Assembly: GCA_002746685.1 (NCBI GenBank) | Contig: PDQK01000028.1 | Coordinates: forward strand, 1-64,000 | From: Desulfobulbus propionicus | GTDB lineage: Bacteria > Desulfobacterota > Desulfobulbia > Desulfobulbales > Desulfobulbaceae | Direction of reading: 5' to 3' | Length of the DNA stretch: 64,000 bases | Shown here: in pieces, positions 1 to 8,470 of the stretch | Layout: every line of letters begins with the position of its first letter | Numbering within the stretch: the stretch's first letter is position 1 | The notes under the pieces: model-generated | Told to the model about the DNA's origin: nothing | The model's database searches: none | Seen by the model: the letters and a program-made list of their open reading frames with translations, nothing else | Position numbers and translations under genes: made by a program

Positions 1-29
1 TTGATATGAAGTACAGTGAGCTTGCCCAT
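1..29 (-). CDS. 5' end of a minus-strand ORF cut by the window edge, possibly a tyrosine integrase
   Basis: Reading leftward from an ATG at 29-27 gives MGKLTVLHI before the window ends. A GAGGG motif lies three bases upstream of the ATG and could serve as a ribosome binding site. Only nine residues are visible, so the product cannot be identified. The location matters: the ORF starts about 200 bp beyond the ssrA 3' end and reads away from it, which is how P4-type integrases are placed next to tRNA or tmRNA attachment sites, and an opening of the form MxxLTxxxI fits that family. This is inference from position and a very short match. Confidence 0.35.
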
Positions 30-40
30 GTTCCCTCAAA

Positions 41-130
41 AGGTGTATATTTTACCCCAATATTTGTTTATATTTGGCCATCAGCTTCAATATACACCTG
101 ACTATACACCTTTTTCCCGGATATACACGT
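41..130. repeat. Iterated TATACAC motifs beside ssrA
   Basis: The 9-mer TATACACCT occurs at 91-99 and 103-111, a TATACACGT variant at 122-130, and an inverted copy AGGTGTATA at 41-49. Four copies within 90 bp, between ssrA and the start of the truncated left-edge ORF, could be arm-type binding sites for a recombinase or an operator for that ORF. No function is shown by the sequence itself. Confidence 0.45.
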
Positions 131-165
131 TCTTTTTCGAACTTTTTTGAACTAAAAAAGACAAC

Positions 166-202
166 AAAAAAGCCGCAAACCCTTACAGGATGCGACTTTT
201 TT
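166..202 (-). terminator. Intrinsic terminator of ssrA
   Basis: On the minus strand a 12-bp stem (AAAAAAGTCGCA pairing with TGCGGCTTTTTT, with one G-U pair) is followed by a run of T. It lies 31 nt past the 3' end of the tmRNA and ends its transcription. The A/T-flanked stem would also work in the other direction. Confidence 0.75.
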
Positions 203-233
203 GAACTTTAACGAACTATAAAGTTTTTATAAC

Positions 234-593
234 TGGTGGAGGCGCCGGGAGTTGAACCCGGGTCCGGAAACTCTCCCCTTATGTGTCTACATGCTTAGTT
301 TCGGGATTGAATCTCGTGACCGGGTCTCACCCGAAACAGGGATAATCGGTCACCAGCCTGATAAAGTCTCATCAACCGCGCCTCAGGCGCTCGCGCTTGA
401 CCAGCCCGCGAGGTCGACGCCCCAAATCCTGTCATGCAGGCAGAGACAGGTGGAGCGGCACAGCAGGACTAAGCTGCCAGTGCGTAGTTATAATCGTCTG
501 CGATTATATTTAAAATGCGTCAAGTTTACGAGTTGACGACAACTCGACATGCAACATAAGCTTCAATATCCCCGTCGAATCCGTTTCGCCCCC
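234..593 (-). ncRNA. ssrA: tmRNA (transfer-messenger RNA)
   Basis: The minus strand begins GGGGGCGAAACGGATTCGAC and ends in a T-arm (GGTTCAACTCCCGGCGCC) and CCA. The 5' GGGGGCG pairs with CGCCUCC before the terminal ACCA, giving the alanyl acceptor stem. The internal reading frame at 501-469 encodes the tag ADDYNYALAA and a TAG stop; the resume codon is GCA. The RNA is 360 nt long and in one piece. With SmpB, encoded 48 bp upstream, it frees stalled ribosomes and marks the unfinished protein for proteolysis. The plus-strand ORF at 252-536 is a shadow of this gene. Confidence 0.97.
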
Positions 594-641
594 TTATTTT
601 TTGAATGTTTTTGTGATGTTGTGTGATTTCGTGCAACTACG

Positions 642-1097
642 TTATTCACCGCGACGCAGATCCCGGTCAATGTCTCGTTTGGATTGTTTTTCCTTTAACG
701 CTGCCCGTTTATCATATAATTTTTTCCCTCGAGCAAGGGCTAATTCCACCTTGGCCTTGCCATTTTCCTTAAAATAAATCTTGAGCGGGATAAGCGCAAT
801 CCCCTTTTCATGCATTTTTCCAATCAGTTTGCGCAATTCCTGGCGGTGAAGCAGTAATTTTCTCACCCGTAAAGGGTCCTGTACCATGGTGGTGGTAAAC
901 ACGTAGGGTGAAATATGGACATTGTAAAGAAACAGCTCGCCATTTTTCATCTGGGCATAACCATCTTTCAGATTGCTTTTGCCAGCTCTCAATGATTTCA
1001 CTTCCGGCCCTCGTAACACGATCCCGGCCTCAAAGGTCTGGTCTATGTGATAATCGTGAAATGCCTTTTTATTTTTACAAACAACTTTAATCCCCAT
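642..1097 (-). CDS. smpB: SsrA-binding protein SmpB
   Basis: This 151-residue protein has the usual SmpB length. It shows the core [19 protein letters not shown], the segment [17 protein letters not shown] and a basic C-terminal tail (KREKQSK-like, here [17 protein letters not shown]) that enters the ribosomal A site. It binds tmRNA and delivers it with EF-Tu to stalled ribosomes. The gene lies directly upstream of ssrA and 13 bp downstream of the GspE-like gene, so the three are probably cotranscribed. A TTAGGA motif precedes the ATG. The identification is secure from the sequence pattern. Confidence 0.97.
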   Translation of the reverse strand: MGIKVVCKNKKAFHDYHIDQTFEAGIVLRGPEVKSLRAGKSNLKDGYAQMKNGELFLYNVHISPYVFTTTMVQDPLRVRKLLLHRQELRKLIGKMHEKGIALIPLKIYFKENGKAKVELALARGKKLYDKRAALKEKQSKRDIDRDLRRGE

Positions 1098-1110
1098 ATT
1101 CCTAACTCAG

Positions 1111-2931
1111 TTAAACTTCCCGTGTAACCCGCACTGCCTCGGAAACTGTGGTCAACCCGTTTTGTACCTTACGCCAGGCATCCTCGCGCAAGGTGGACAT
1201 GCCTTCCCGGATAGCGATCTGACGCAGCTCATCTGTGGATGCCTTTTCAGAGACCTTTTGCTTTAAAATTTCTGACATGGGAAAAATTTCAAACACGCCG
1301 ATCCGGCCAAAATAGCCGGTTCCCCTGCAGTGGCGACACCCTTCACCCCGATACAGTTCATAGCTTTTTTTGTCCCCCACTGGAAAACCCAGCTTGAGCA
1401 GCTCATCCCCTTCCACCACATAAGATTCCTTACATTTTGGGCAGATGCGCCGCACAAGCCGCTGAGCAAGCGCTCCAAGCATGGTGGAAGATATCAAAAA
1501 CGGTTCCAGTCCCAAATCTTCAAGCCGGATGATGGAGGAGACCGCATCATTGGTATGCAGCGTTGAAAACACCAGGTGACCGGTCAGGGCAGCCTGAACT
1601 GCATAGGCCGCGGTATCCATATCGCGAATCTCACCAATCATGATCACATCCGGGTCCTGGCGAAGGATGCTGCGCAAAATAGTGGAAAAGGTCACATCAA
1701 TCTGCGGCTGGACCGCGATCTGGTTGAACTCCTCATGGACCATTTCCACCGGATCTTCAACGGTGATGATATTTCTTTCCGGGCTTGCCACCTGCTTTAG
1801 CGTTGAATAGAGGGTGGTGGATTTACCGCTGCCAGTAGGACCAGTAACCAGCATAATCCCGTGTGGTGAATTCATGAATGTGTTATACACCACCCGGTCG
1901 CGCTGGGAGAATCCAAGGTCATCTAAATTCTGAAAAATGACGTCGGAATCCAAAATCCGCATAACCGTCTTTTCACCAAAGGCTACGGGTACAGTTGAAA
2001 CGCGAATTTCCGCTTCTCCCTCACCTTCCAGCCTGCCGATTTTAATCCGTCCGTCCTGGGGGCGACGTTTTTCGGCAATATCCATCCGCGCCAGAGATTT
2101 AATCCGAGAACTGATAGCTGAATGCACCGCCTTGGGCAGCTTATAAATAGTGTGGAGCACGCCATCAATCCGAAAACGGATCATACACACATCGCGCTTG
2201 GGCTCCACATGAATATCACTGGCTCGTTGCTCAAGGGCGTAGCTGAACAGGTGGTTTACCGCAGTTTTAATGTGCTGGTCGGTGGACGTCAGCTCTTTAT
2301 TGGAAGCCAAGCGAACATACTGCTCCAAATTCCCGATATCCACGGTAGATACGGTTTCGCTGCCACCAAACTGGGTTTCTGCGGCGGTGATGGAGCGCTG
2401 GAAACCAAAAAACTCAGCCAGAATTTTTTTAATATCGCTCCGGGTCGAGAGGTAGGCACGAATCTTGACCTGATTTGCCCGCTCAATGTCGGCTAAAGCC
2501 CCTTTTTTATCCGGATTATAGGTGACCACCTCAAGGACACCATCACGCAGCCCAAAGGGCAGGATCAGGTGATTCACCGCAAAGGAGCGAGGGATGGTTT
2601 TGGTGACAATATCCATATCCAGCTCAAGCGGATCAAGCTTTTTAAATGGAATTTTCAGCCTGCGTCCCACCGCCCGCATGATGGTTTCTTCAGTTAAGGT
2701 CTCTTCATCTGAGCCGGGAATCGTGAGATTCAACGATTCGATAATGGCGACAAGGTCAGGATAGCCACTCTCAAACCGCTGTTTGTCTCCCTTGCGCCTG
2801 CCTCCAAACTGGCGTAAGAGTTTCTGGCGCTGCTTTCCTTTTTCAAGCGTGACAAACTGGCGCTGGTCCTCACTGAGCAACCCTTCTGCAACGAGAAGTT
2901 CGAGGAGTTTATCACTGTTAAGAAAGCTCAT
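1111..2931 (-). CDS. GspE/PilB-family type II secretion or type IV pilus assembly ATPase
   Basis: The 606-residue protein has an N-terminal MshEN/T2SE-type domain (about 1-180), the ASDIHVEP motif near 237-244, Walker A GPTGSGKS at 364-371, an Asp box (VEDPVE), Walker B/IGEIRD, and a His box (STLHTND). A four-cysteine zinc site (CPKC...CRHC) follows near the C-terminus, as in GspE and PilB. Such hexameric ATPases drive pseudopilus or pilus extension at the inner membrane. None of the other secretion or pilus genes is in this window, so GspE cannot be told from PilB or MshE here. An earlier region (about 28-70) contains an unusual basic stretch before the canonical domain. Confidence 0.9.
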   Translation of the reverse strand: MSFLNSDKLLELLVAEGLLSEDQRQFVTLEKGKQRQKLLRQFGGRRKGDKQRFESGYPDLVAIIESLNLTIPGSDEETLTEETIMRAVGRRLKIPFKKLDPLELDMDIVTKTIPRSFAVNHLILPFGLRDGVLEVVTYNPDKKGALADIERANQVKIRAYLSTRSDIKKILAEFFGFQRSITAAETQFGGSETVSTVDIGNLEQYVRLASNKELTSTDQHIKTAVNHLFSYALEQRASDIHVEPKRDVCMIRFRIDGVLHTIYKLPKAVHSAISSRIKSLARMDIAEKRRPQDGRIKIGRLEGEGEAEIRVSTVPVAFGEKTVMRILDSDVIFQNLDDLGFSQRDRVVYNTFMNSPHGIMLVTGPTGSGKSTTLYSTLKQVASPERNIITVEDPVEMVHEEFNQIAVQPQIDVTFSTILRSILRQDPDVIMIGEIRDMDTAAYAVQAALTGHLVFSTLHTNDAVSSIIRLEDLGLEPFLISSTMLGALAQRLVRRICPKCKESYVVEGDELLKLGFPVGDKKSYELYRGEGCRHCRGTGYFGRIGVFEIFPMSEILKQKVSEKASTDELRQIAIREGMSTLREDAWRKVQNGLTTVSEAVRVTREV

Positions 2932-3036
2932 ACAATTAACCTGTTACAAAAAATACGCCGGATACATGTACCTACAAAATGAGGTAGATAACTCCGAAGG
3001 GAAAAGTATAAAAAGTATAGTGTGCCGCTGACACGC

Positions 3037-3639
3037 TTACAGCAGAAATTGTATCAACACAAACCCACCTAGTAATACTACCAGAAAAACAATGGTGAGG
3101 ATATTAAAATAGCGGTTAATAAAATGCTGCACCGGTGCGCCAAACTTATAGATCAGGCCAGCAACAAGGAAAAAGCGTGCTGATCTGGCCAGGATGGACA
3201 TAAACACAAAGGTGACAAAGTTAATGTTGAAAGCACCTGCTGTGATGGTGAATAACTTATATGGCAGCGGGGTAAAACCTGCTGCACCAACAGCCCAGGC
3301 ATCGTAGCGTTGATAAAGCTCCTGGACCGTTGCGTATTTACCCTCCAGACCGTACATATCCAGGATGGATTGTCCCAGGGTGTCCATGAACCCAAGCCCC
3401 AATCCATAGCCGATGATCCCGCCGACAATCGAACCCACCGCGCAGATTGCAGCAAATGTAAACGATTTACGGGGCGCTGCCACGCAAAGTGCAATCAGAA
3501 AGACATCTGGCGGGAGAGGAAAAAAGGAAGATTCAGCAACAGCGATAAAAAACAGTGCCCAGATACCTGCAGGGGTCTGAATCCACTCCATGCACCGGTT
3601 ATAAATCCGTTGCAGGAATGAATAGTTACGCTCGACCAT
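3037..3639 (-). CDS. YqaA/DedA-family membrane protein (SNARE-associated domain)
   Basis: The protein of about 200 residues has four or five hydrophobic segments and the DedA-type motifs FFPLPPDVFLIAL and FTPLPYKLFTITAGAF. YqaA-type proteins are the short branch of the DedA (VTT) superfamily; DedA proteins are linked to lipid scrambling and membrane homeostasis, but the substrate here is unknown. The ORF track starts at 3657; I prefer the ATG at 3639 because GGGAAG lies just upstream of it. Either start overlaps the end of pcm, which points to translational coupling. Confidence 0.85.
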   Translation of the reverse strand: MVERNYSFLQRIYNRCMEWIQTPAGIWALFFIAVAESSFFPLPPDVFLIALCVAAPRKSFTFAAICAVGSIVGGIIGYGLGLGFMDTLGQSILDMYGLEGKYATVQELYQRYDAWAVGAAGFTPLPYKLFTITAGAFNINFVTFVFMSILARSARFFLVAGLIYKFGAPVQHFINRYFNILTIVFLVVLLGGFVLIQFLL

Positions 3640-4294
3640 TGGATTCTTCCCACCCATGGGTACCGATTAAATCCACAAAACGGACATGTTCAATGGTTTG
3701 GACATCCATATTTTCCCCAGCCTTTACCACCAGTTGCAACTCCTGAACCCCCTGATTCCCAACCGGAATGACCAATCTGCCGCCATCCGCCAGTTGCTCC
3801 AGTAAAGGTTCTGGTATTTTAGGGCCACCGGCAGTGACGACAATGGCGTCAAAGGGCGCCTGATCTGCCCAGCCGCTGGTGCCGTCATCAATGCGGGAAA
3901 CGATGTTGTGGTAACGCAGCTTATCAAACACCCGACGCGCTTTACCAAGCAAGCCGTCAATCCGCTCAATGGTATAGACCCGCTCACAGAGCCTGGAAAG
4001 CAATGCTGCCTGGTAGCCAGACCCTGTCCCTATTTCCAATACTCGCTCGGAGCCCTGTAACTGAAGTGCTTCGGTCATGAGCGCTACAATATAGGGTTGG
4101 GAAATGGTTTGCCCGCTGCCAATAGGAAGGGGAAAATCGCTGTAGGCACTGGCCTGCATGGCATCTTCCACAAAAAGATGCCGGGGCACGGTACCCATGG
4201 CATCAAGCACTCGCTGGTCAGCAATACCACGGGCCACAAGCTGCTCTTCAACCATCCGTTCACGGTATATTTCAAAGGTGGAAGGGCTGCTCAC
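3626..4294 (-). CDS. pcm: Protein-L-isoaspartate O-methyltransferase
   Basis: This 222-residue SAM-dependent methyltransferase shows the family signature GQTISQP at 61-67 and motif I VLEIGTGSGYQAALL around 85-99. It methylates L-isoaspartyl residues that form in ageing proteins, starting their repair to aspartate. Length matches the family. The start overlaps the stop of the upstream lipoprotein gene by 4 bp (ATGA) and its end overlaps the YqaA-like gene, so the three form one tightly packed operon. Confidence 0.95.
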   Translation of the reverse strand: MSSPSTFEIYRERMVEEQLVARGIADQRVLDAMGTVPRHLFVEDAMQASAYSDFPLPIGSGQTISQPYIVALMTEALQLQGSERVLEIGTGSGYQAALLSRLCERVYTIERIDGLLGKARRVFDKLRYHNIVSRIDDGTSGWADQAPFDAIVVTAGGPKIPEPLLEQLADGGRLVIPVGNQGVQELQLVVKAGENMDVQTIEHVRFVDLIGTHGWEESNGRA

Positions 4295-4665
4295 TTGACT
4301 TCTTCCCAGGTAAAATCATCAACCCAGTCCTGATCAGACTCTTTAAATGTCCGAAACTCACAAAGGGTGACCACATCATCCTTGACCTTTATAACAATCA
4401 TTTCATAGCCTTCCGTGCCTGTCCAGGAACTTACCACGGGCATGTGCCCTAAAAACCCGGGAAGATCCTCGTAATAGACATATTCCACCTCTTGTGGTGA
4501 AATTGTACGTCGTCCGTTGGGTTCCCCCAGATAACGGTACAAATCTTTTTTTGTCGTTATACCGGGCCTAACCAGCGAGGCATCGGAAGCCAGATGACGT
4601 ACTTCCTTTGAATAACAGCCGCCAAGGAGCAGCAATGCTGCCGCCAGAATCAATATATTTCGCAT
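4291..4665 (-). CDS. Small SmpA/BamE-like lipoprotein of unknown function
   Basis: The 124-residue protein starts with a lipoprotein signal peptide ending in the lipobox LLGGC, with the modified cysteine at residue 17. The mature part has the pattern VRPGITTKKDLYRYLGEPNGRRTIS, typical of the SmpA/OmlA (BamE-like) fold, but it is too divergent for me to call it BamE. The track places the start two codons upstream at a GTG; the ATG at 4665 sits at good distance from AGGAGG and is the better start. It is first in the operon with pcm and the YqaA-like gene. Confidence 0.75.
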   Translation of the reverse strand: MRNILILAAALLLLGGCYSKEVRHLASDASLVRPGITTKKDLYRYLGEPNGRRTISPQEVEYVYYEDLPGFLGHMPVVSSWTGTEGYEMIVIKVKDDVVTLCEFRTFKESDQDWVDDFTWEEVK

Positions 4666-4774
4666 GAACACCTCCTGAGTTTACTTCAAGTCCACGCAGA
4701 AACTTGAAATGAAAGGAGCATAAAGCAAAAAGTAACAACGTACACAAGAGAAGGTTGTAACTGTTTGCAGCTAC

Positions 4775-4816
4775 AAAAAAAGGTTGTGTCCATATATCGC
4801 GAGCACAACCTTTTTT
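4775..4816 (-). terminator. Intrinsic terminator after htpG
   Basis: The sequence AAAAAGGTTGTG pairs with CACAACCTTTTT around a 15-nt loop and is flanked by runs of A and T. It lies about 90 bp past the htpG stop and ahead of the lipoprotein gene, separating the two transcription units. Confidence 0.8.
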
Positions 4817-4905
4817 CAAGTTAAGAGTAAAGAGCGGGCTTAAGCCATAGCTCCCAGCAGCAAAGCTTTCCACTTATAAGGGAGCCATGGCAATTGAGGC
4901 ACCGG

Positions 4906-6786
4906 TTACTGCCCATCATCAACAGCGCGCTCAAGGATTTTGTAGTTGCGGCTTACCATTTCCATGGGATCGATGACCAGTCCTGCCTGGATAAGCGCGT
5001 TATCATAAATTTGATCAACAATAATTCCGGCAAAATCAGCATCACTGTCTTTTAGCGCCACAAGTTTCTTCATCAGCGGGCTGGAATCATTGATTTCCAT
5101 ATCCTTTTTGGAAGACATACCAAGCCCGACCTCCTGACCAGAGGCTTGCATGATGCGCTCCATGGAAGAGGTCATGAACCCGTCCACATTGACGATCATA
5201 GCGGGGCTGTCTACCAGACGAGTAGATGTTTTTACTTCCTGGATCTTGTCACCAAGGCGTTCTTTGATCCATTTGCATAAGGCTTCCAGCTGATCTTTGG
5301 GCAGCGCTTCTTCCTGTTGCTCTTCAGGTTTATCGGCCTCATCGGTTGTTTCAGGCAAGCGAATATCTGCAGCATCTGCGGAGACCAGTTTCTTGCCATC
5401 ATATTCGCCCAGGTGGTTTAAGACAAAATCATCGATAGGCTCCAAGGTGTAGAAAATCTCGATCCCGCGCTTTTTAAACATCTCAACGTACGGACCATTT
5501 TCCACCGCGCCCCTGCTTGGCCCGTTGATGAAGTAAATCTTATCCTGTCCATCCTTCATCCGGCTGATGTAGTCATCCAGGGAAATCATCTGGCCTGGCT
5601 CACTTTCAGAGGATTCAAAACGGAGCAACTTGCCCAGATCATCACGGAACTCAAAGTCAGAGGTCACCCCTTCTTTGATAAAGATACCAAAGGTCTTCCA
5701 GAACTCCTGGTACTTATCGCTGTCCTTTTTCGCTTCTTCATTTAAAAATTTAATAAAACGCTTGGTCAACACTTTACGGAGTTTGTACACCAGAGCGTTG
5801 TCCTGGAGCGACTGGCGGGAGATGTTCAGGGGCAGGTCTTCTGAATCCACCACCCCTTTCAAAAAACGCAGCCACTCAGGGAGGATGTTTTCACTGTGCT
5901 GATCAATGAGCACCTTCTGGCAGTAGAGATTCACACCGGGCTCCATCCGGCCCATGCCTGCGATCTCAAAATTTTCTTTGGGGACATAGACCAGCGCATT
6001 AATGGCCAGCGGTGCGTCTGCTGAGAAGTGAAGCCGGTAGGTGGGCTCGTCCACGGCATTGCCCACAAACTTATAAAAATCCGTGTACTCTTCGTCGCTG
6101 ATTTCGCTTTTAGAACGGGTCCAGATGGCTTGAACCGTATTAACGGTTTTGCCTTCCACCTTTACTGGAAAGGGTACAAATGTAGAGTACTGCTTAATGA
6201 TATGCTCGATGGTGAATTTAGTGGCATAGTTATGGGCATCTTCCTTAAGCTCAATAATGATCTTGGTCCCCCGATGGAGCCCCTCACAAGGGCTGATGGT
6301 ATAGGTACCGCCACCATCAGATGCCCACTCATAGCCCTCACTGCCATCCCAGGAGCGGGTCTGCACCCGAACCTTGTCCGCAGCCATGAAAACCGAGTAA
6401 AAGCCAACTCCGAACTGACCAATCAGGCTGACATCCTTTTTGACGGCCTCTGCAAGCTCATCAAAAAACGTTGAAGAACCAGAGTGAGCAATGGTGCCCA
6501 GGTTGGTTTCCAGCTCGTCTTTGGTCATCCCGATGCCGCTGTCGGCAATGGTCAGGATATGCTTTTTATCATCACATGCAATGGTAATCTCAAGGGGTGC
6601 GTTGGCGTCAAACTCAATTTCTTCCACCAGGCTCTGGTGGCGAAATTTCTCCAGCGCATCAGCTGCGTTTGAGACCAATTCCCGGACAAAGATATCGCGC
6701 TCGGTATACAGGGAGTTGATGACGATATCAAGAACCTTTCTGGTCTCGGCCTGAAATTGTTTGGTTTCGACCTGTGCTTCAGCCAT
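4906..6786 (-). CDS. htpG: Molecular chaperone HtpG (bacterial Hsp90)
   Basis: The 626-residue protein contains the GHKL ATPase motifs NAADALEKFRH, DSGIGMTKDEL and GQFGVGFYSVFMAAD in the first 150 residues, then the middle and dimerisation domains of Hsp90. It folds and remodels client proteins in the cytoplasm in an ATP-dependent cycle. Length is normal. GAGGTG precedes the ATG. The gene stands alone, with a promoter candidate in the divergent region shared with the protoporphyrinogen oxidase gene and its own terminator. The start MAEAQVETKQFQAETRKVLDIVI is well supported by the conserved helix that follows. Confidence 0.97.
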   Translation of the reverse strand: MAEAQVETKQFQAETRKVLDIVINSLYTERDIFVRELVSNAADALEKFRHQSLVEEIEFDANAPLEITIACDDKKHILTIADSGIGMTKDELETNLGTIAHSGSSTFFDELAEAVKKDVSLIGQFGVGFYSVFMAADKVRVQTRSWDGSEGYEWASDGGGTYTISPCEGLHRGTKIIIELKEDAHNYATKFTIEHIIKQYSTFVPFPVKVEGKTVNTVQAIWTRSKSEISDEEYTDFYKFVGNAVDEPTYRLHFSADAPLAINALVYVPKENFEIAGMGRMEPGVNLYCQKVLIDQHSENILPEWLRFLKGVVDSEDLPLNISRQSLQDNALVYKLRKVLTKRFIKFLNEEAKKDSDKYQEFWKTFGIFIKEGVTSDFEFRDDLGKLLRFESSESEPGQMISLDDYISRMKDGQDKIYFINGPSRGAVENGPYVEMFKKRGIEIFYTLEPIDDFVLNHLGEYDGKKLVSADAADIRLPETTDEADKPEEQQEEALPKDQLEALCKWIKERLGDKIQEVKTSTRLVDSPAMIVNVDGFMTSSMERIMQASGQEVGLGMSSKKDMEINDSSPLMKKLVALKDSDADFAGIIVDQIYDNALIQAGLVIDPMEMVSRNYKILERAVDDGQ

Positions 6787-6976
6787 GATGGTACACCTCT
6801 TTTCTTCTGTTTATGGTTAAAAACGGAGCTCTTCAGCTGGTGTGGAGCCTTGGTCTTTGCGAATTATGCTGAACTCCAAAAGTGTTTTTTCACCAGACCA
6901 GGAGTCGGCTATCATGTTTAAATAATAGCATTTTTATCCAGCACACCAACAAGCTGCTTTCAATTATTCGGCGAAC

Positions 6977-7004
6977 ATGGTAAGCACGATTGACCCGCTG
7001 TCAA
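6977..7004 (-). promoter_or_regulatory. Candidate sigma-70 promoter of htpG with an overlapping inverted repeat
   Basis: On the minus strand TTGACA (7004-6999) is followed after 16 nt by TACCAT (6982-6977), giving a leader of roughly 185 nt to htpG. The -35 box lies inside a perfect inverted repeat, CTGTCA-6 nt-TGACAG (6998-7015), which could be an operator. Confidence 0.4.
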
Positions 7005-7051
7005 GAGAGTGACAGCCTACCATTCTTACCCCACTCAACCTTCTGTTAATC

Positions 7052-8455
7052 ATGGAAAATCAAACGTATGACGTGGCTATCATTGGAGCCGGTTTATCAG
7101 GGCTTGCAACTGCAGCATTTATCCTGGACCAATCACCGGACAAACGTATCCTGTTGCTGGAAAAAAGCCATCGTGTCGGAGGTGCGATACAGAGCTATCA
7201 GGAACGTGGCTACATGGCTGAATGGGGGCCCCACGGGTTTCTTGATCACTGTGAGGAGAGCAACCGCCTGGTTCAACTTGCTGGACTTGAAAAAACAAAA
7301 AAGCTTGCCCCCCTGGGTGAATTTGTTCGCTATGTGTGCCTGGATGGCGAGCTCAAATGCATCCCCCAGACTCTGCCCAAAATTATCAGAGAACCACTGA
7401 TTCCTTTTTTACACAAGCTGCGGTTTGCAGCAGAGTGGACCAGACCACCGCTCACTGGAAACCCCACAGTGGCCCAATGGGTGGAGCACCGTTTTGGCAA
7501 GGCGATTCTCCCCTTTGCCGATGCAGTATTTACCGGAACCTATGCTGGCGATATTCACCGTTTGAACATTGATGCGGTTATGCCTGGAGTACGGGATCTT
7601 GAGCTAAACCAGGGGTCTGTGTTGAAAGGTGCCTTTTCCATGATGCGGCAAAAACGTAAAAAAGGAGGCAAGAAGAAAGGTTTACCTGCCATGACCAGCT
7701 TTACAGGCGGCATGCAGGAGCTTCCACAAGCACTTGCAGCAGTACTGAGGGAGAAAGCAGCATTGCAAACCGGAGTGGAAGTGACAGCCATTGCCAAAAC
7801 ACCGCATGGGTGGCAGGTGAGCACCCAAGAGCATACTTTTGCCTCTACGGAGCTGGTGGTGGCCCTGCCGGTTAACCAATGCCTTCCGCTGATGAAAACA
7901 CTGCCCATACCCCAGCCGCAGAGGTACCAGATTCCAGAGGCCAGGATTGTTTCGGTCCTGCTGGGTTTTGGCCCTCAGGCTGATATCCCCTTTGGCTTTG
8001 GTTACCTTACTCCAGAGCAGGAAAACCGTTTTGCCCTGGGAGCCCTTTTCTCCTCCCACATGTTCCCCAAACGAGCTCCTGAGGGCTATCAGCTGCTGGA
8101 AATCCTGGTCGGCGGCAGGCGTCACCCAGAGCGCCTGGAGCTTGCTGACCAGGAACTGATCAATGGTTCCTATACAGACCTGCGCGAGCTTATCCACCTC
8201 CCCACTCCGCCGGTTTTCAGCGCTGTCTTGCGCTCCCCACACGGAATCCCCCAACTGGAAGAAGGCTATACCGAGTTGCTCAAGTGGCGGAAGCAGTGCA
8301 TGCTCAGCGACCCAACCCTGCATATCTGCGGATTTGGCTGGAAGGGCATTGGGCTCAATGATATGACCAAGGAGGCAAAAAAAATGGCTCAACGGGTTAT
8401 TACCCATCAGGCCAATGTCTCAGAAAAAAGTGCAGTGAAAAAGGTCTACTTTTAA
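7052..8455 (+). CDS. hemG: Protoporphyrinogen oxidase (HemY/HemG type)
   Basis: The 467-residue flavoprotein begins with the FAD-binding dinucleotide motif AIIGAGLSGLATAAF near residue 9 and continues with LLEKSHRVGGAIQS, as in oxygen-type protoporphyrinogen IX oxidases. A C-terminal GFGWKGIGLNDMTKEAK segment closes the FAD site. It oxidises protoporphyrinogen IX to protoporphyrin IX in heme synthesis. In an anaerobe the electron acceptor is unlikely to be oxygen; that is inference. HemL, an early enzyme of the same pathway, is elsewhere in the window. The gene is convergent with dnaA and no recognisable strong Shine-Dalgarno precedes the ATG. Confidence 0.9.
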   Translation: MENQTYDVAIIGAGLSGLATAAFILDQSPDKRILLLEKSHRVGGAIQSYQERGYMAEWGPHGFLDHCEESNRLVQLAGLEKTKKLAPLGEFVRYVCLDGELKCIPQTLPKIIREPLIPFLHKLRFAAEWTRPPLTGNPTVAQWVEHRFGKAILPFADAVFTGTYAGDIHRLNIDAVMPGVRDLELNQGSVLKGAFSMMRQKRKKGGKKKGLPAMTSFTGGMQELPQALAAVLREKAALQTGVEVTAIAKTPHGWQVSTQEHTFASTELVVALPVNQCLPLMKTLPIPQPQRYQIPEARIVSVLLGFGPQADIPFGFGYLTPEQENRFALGALFSSHMFPKRAPEGYQLLEILVGGRRHPERLELADQELINGSYTDLRELIHLPTPPVFSAVLRSPHGIPQLEEGYTELLKWRKQCMLSDPTLHICGFGWKGIGLNDMTKEAKKMAQRVITHQANVSEKSAVKKVYF

Positions 8456-8470
8456 TCCCAGCTGTTCCCT

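Noticed and set aside
252-536. 94-residue plus-strand ORF
   Set aside because: It lies wholly within ssrA on the opposite strand and its codons follow the tmRNA structure.
2122-2496. 124-residue plus-strand ORF inside the GspE-like gene
   Set aside because: Antisense shadow of a well-conserved coding region with no ribosome site.
7682-8407. 241-residue minus-strand ORF opposite hemG
   Set aside because: Antisense shadow of the protoporphyrinogen oxidase gene; no recognisable domain.
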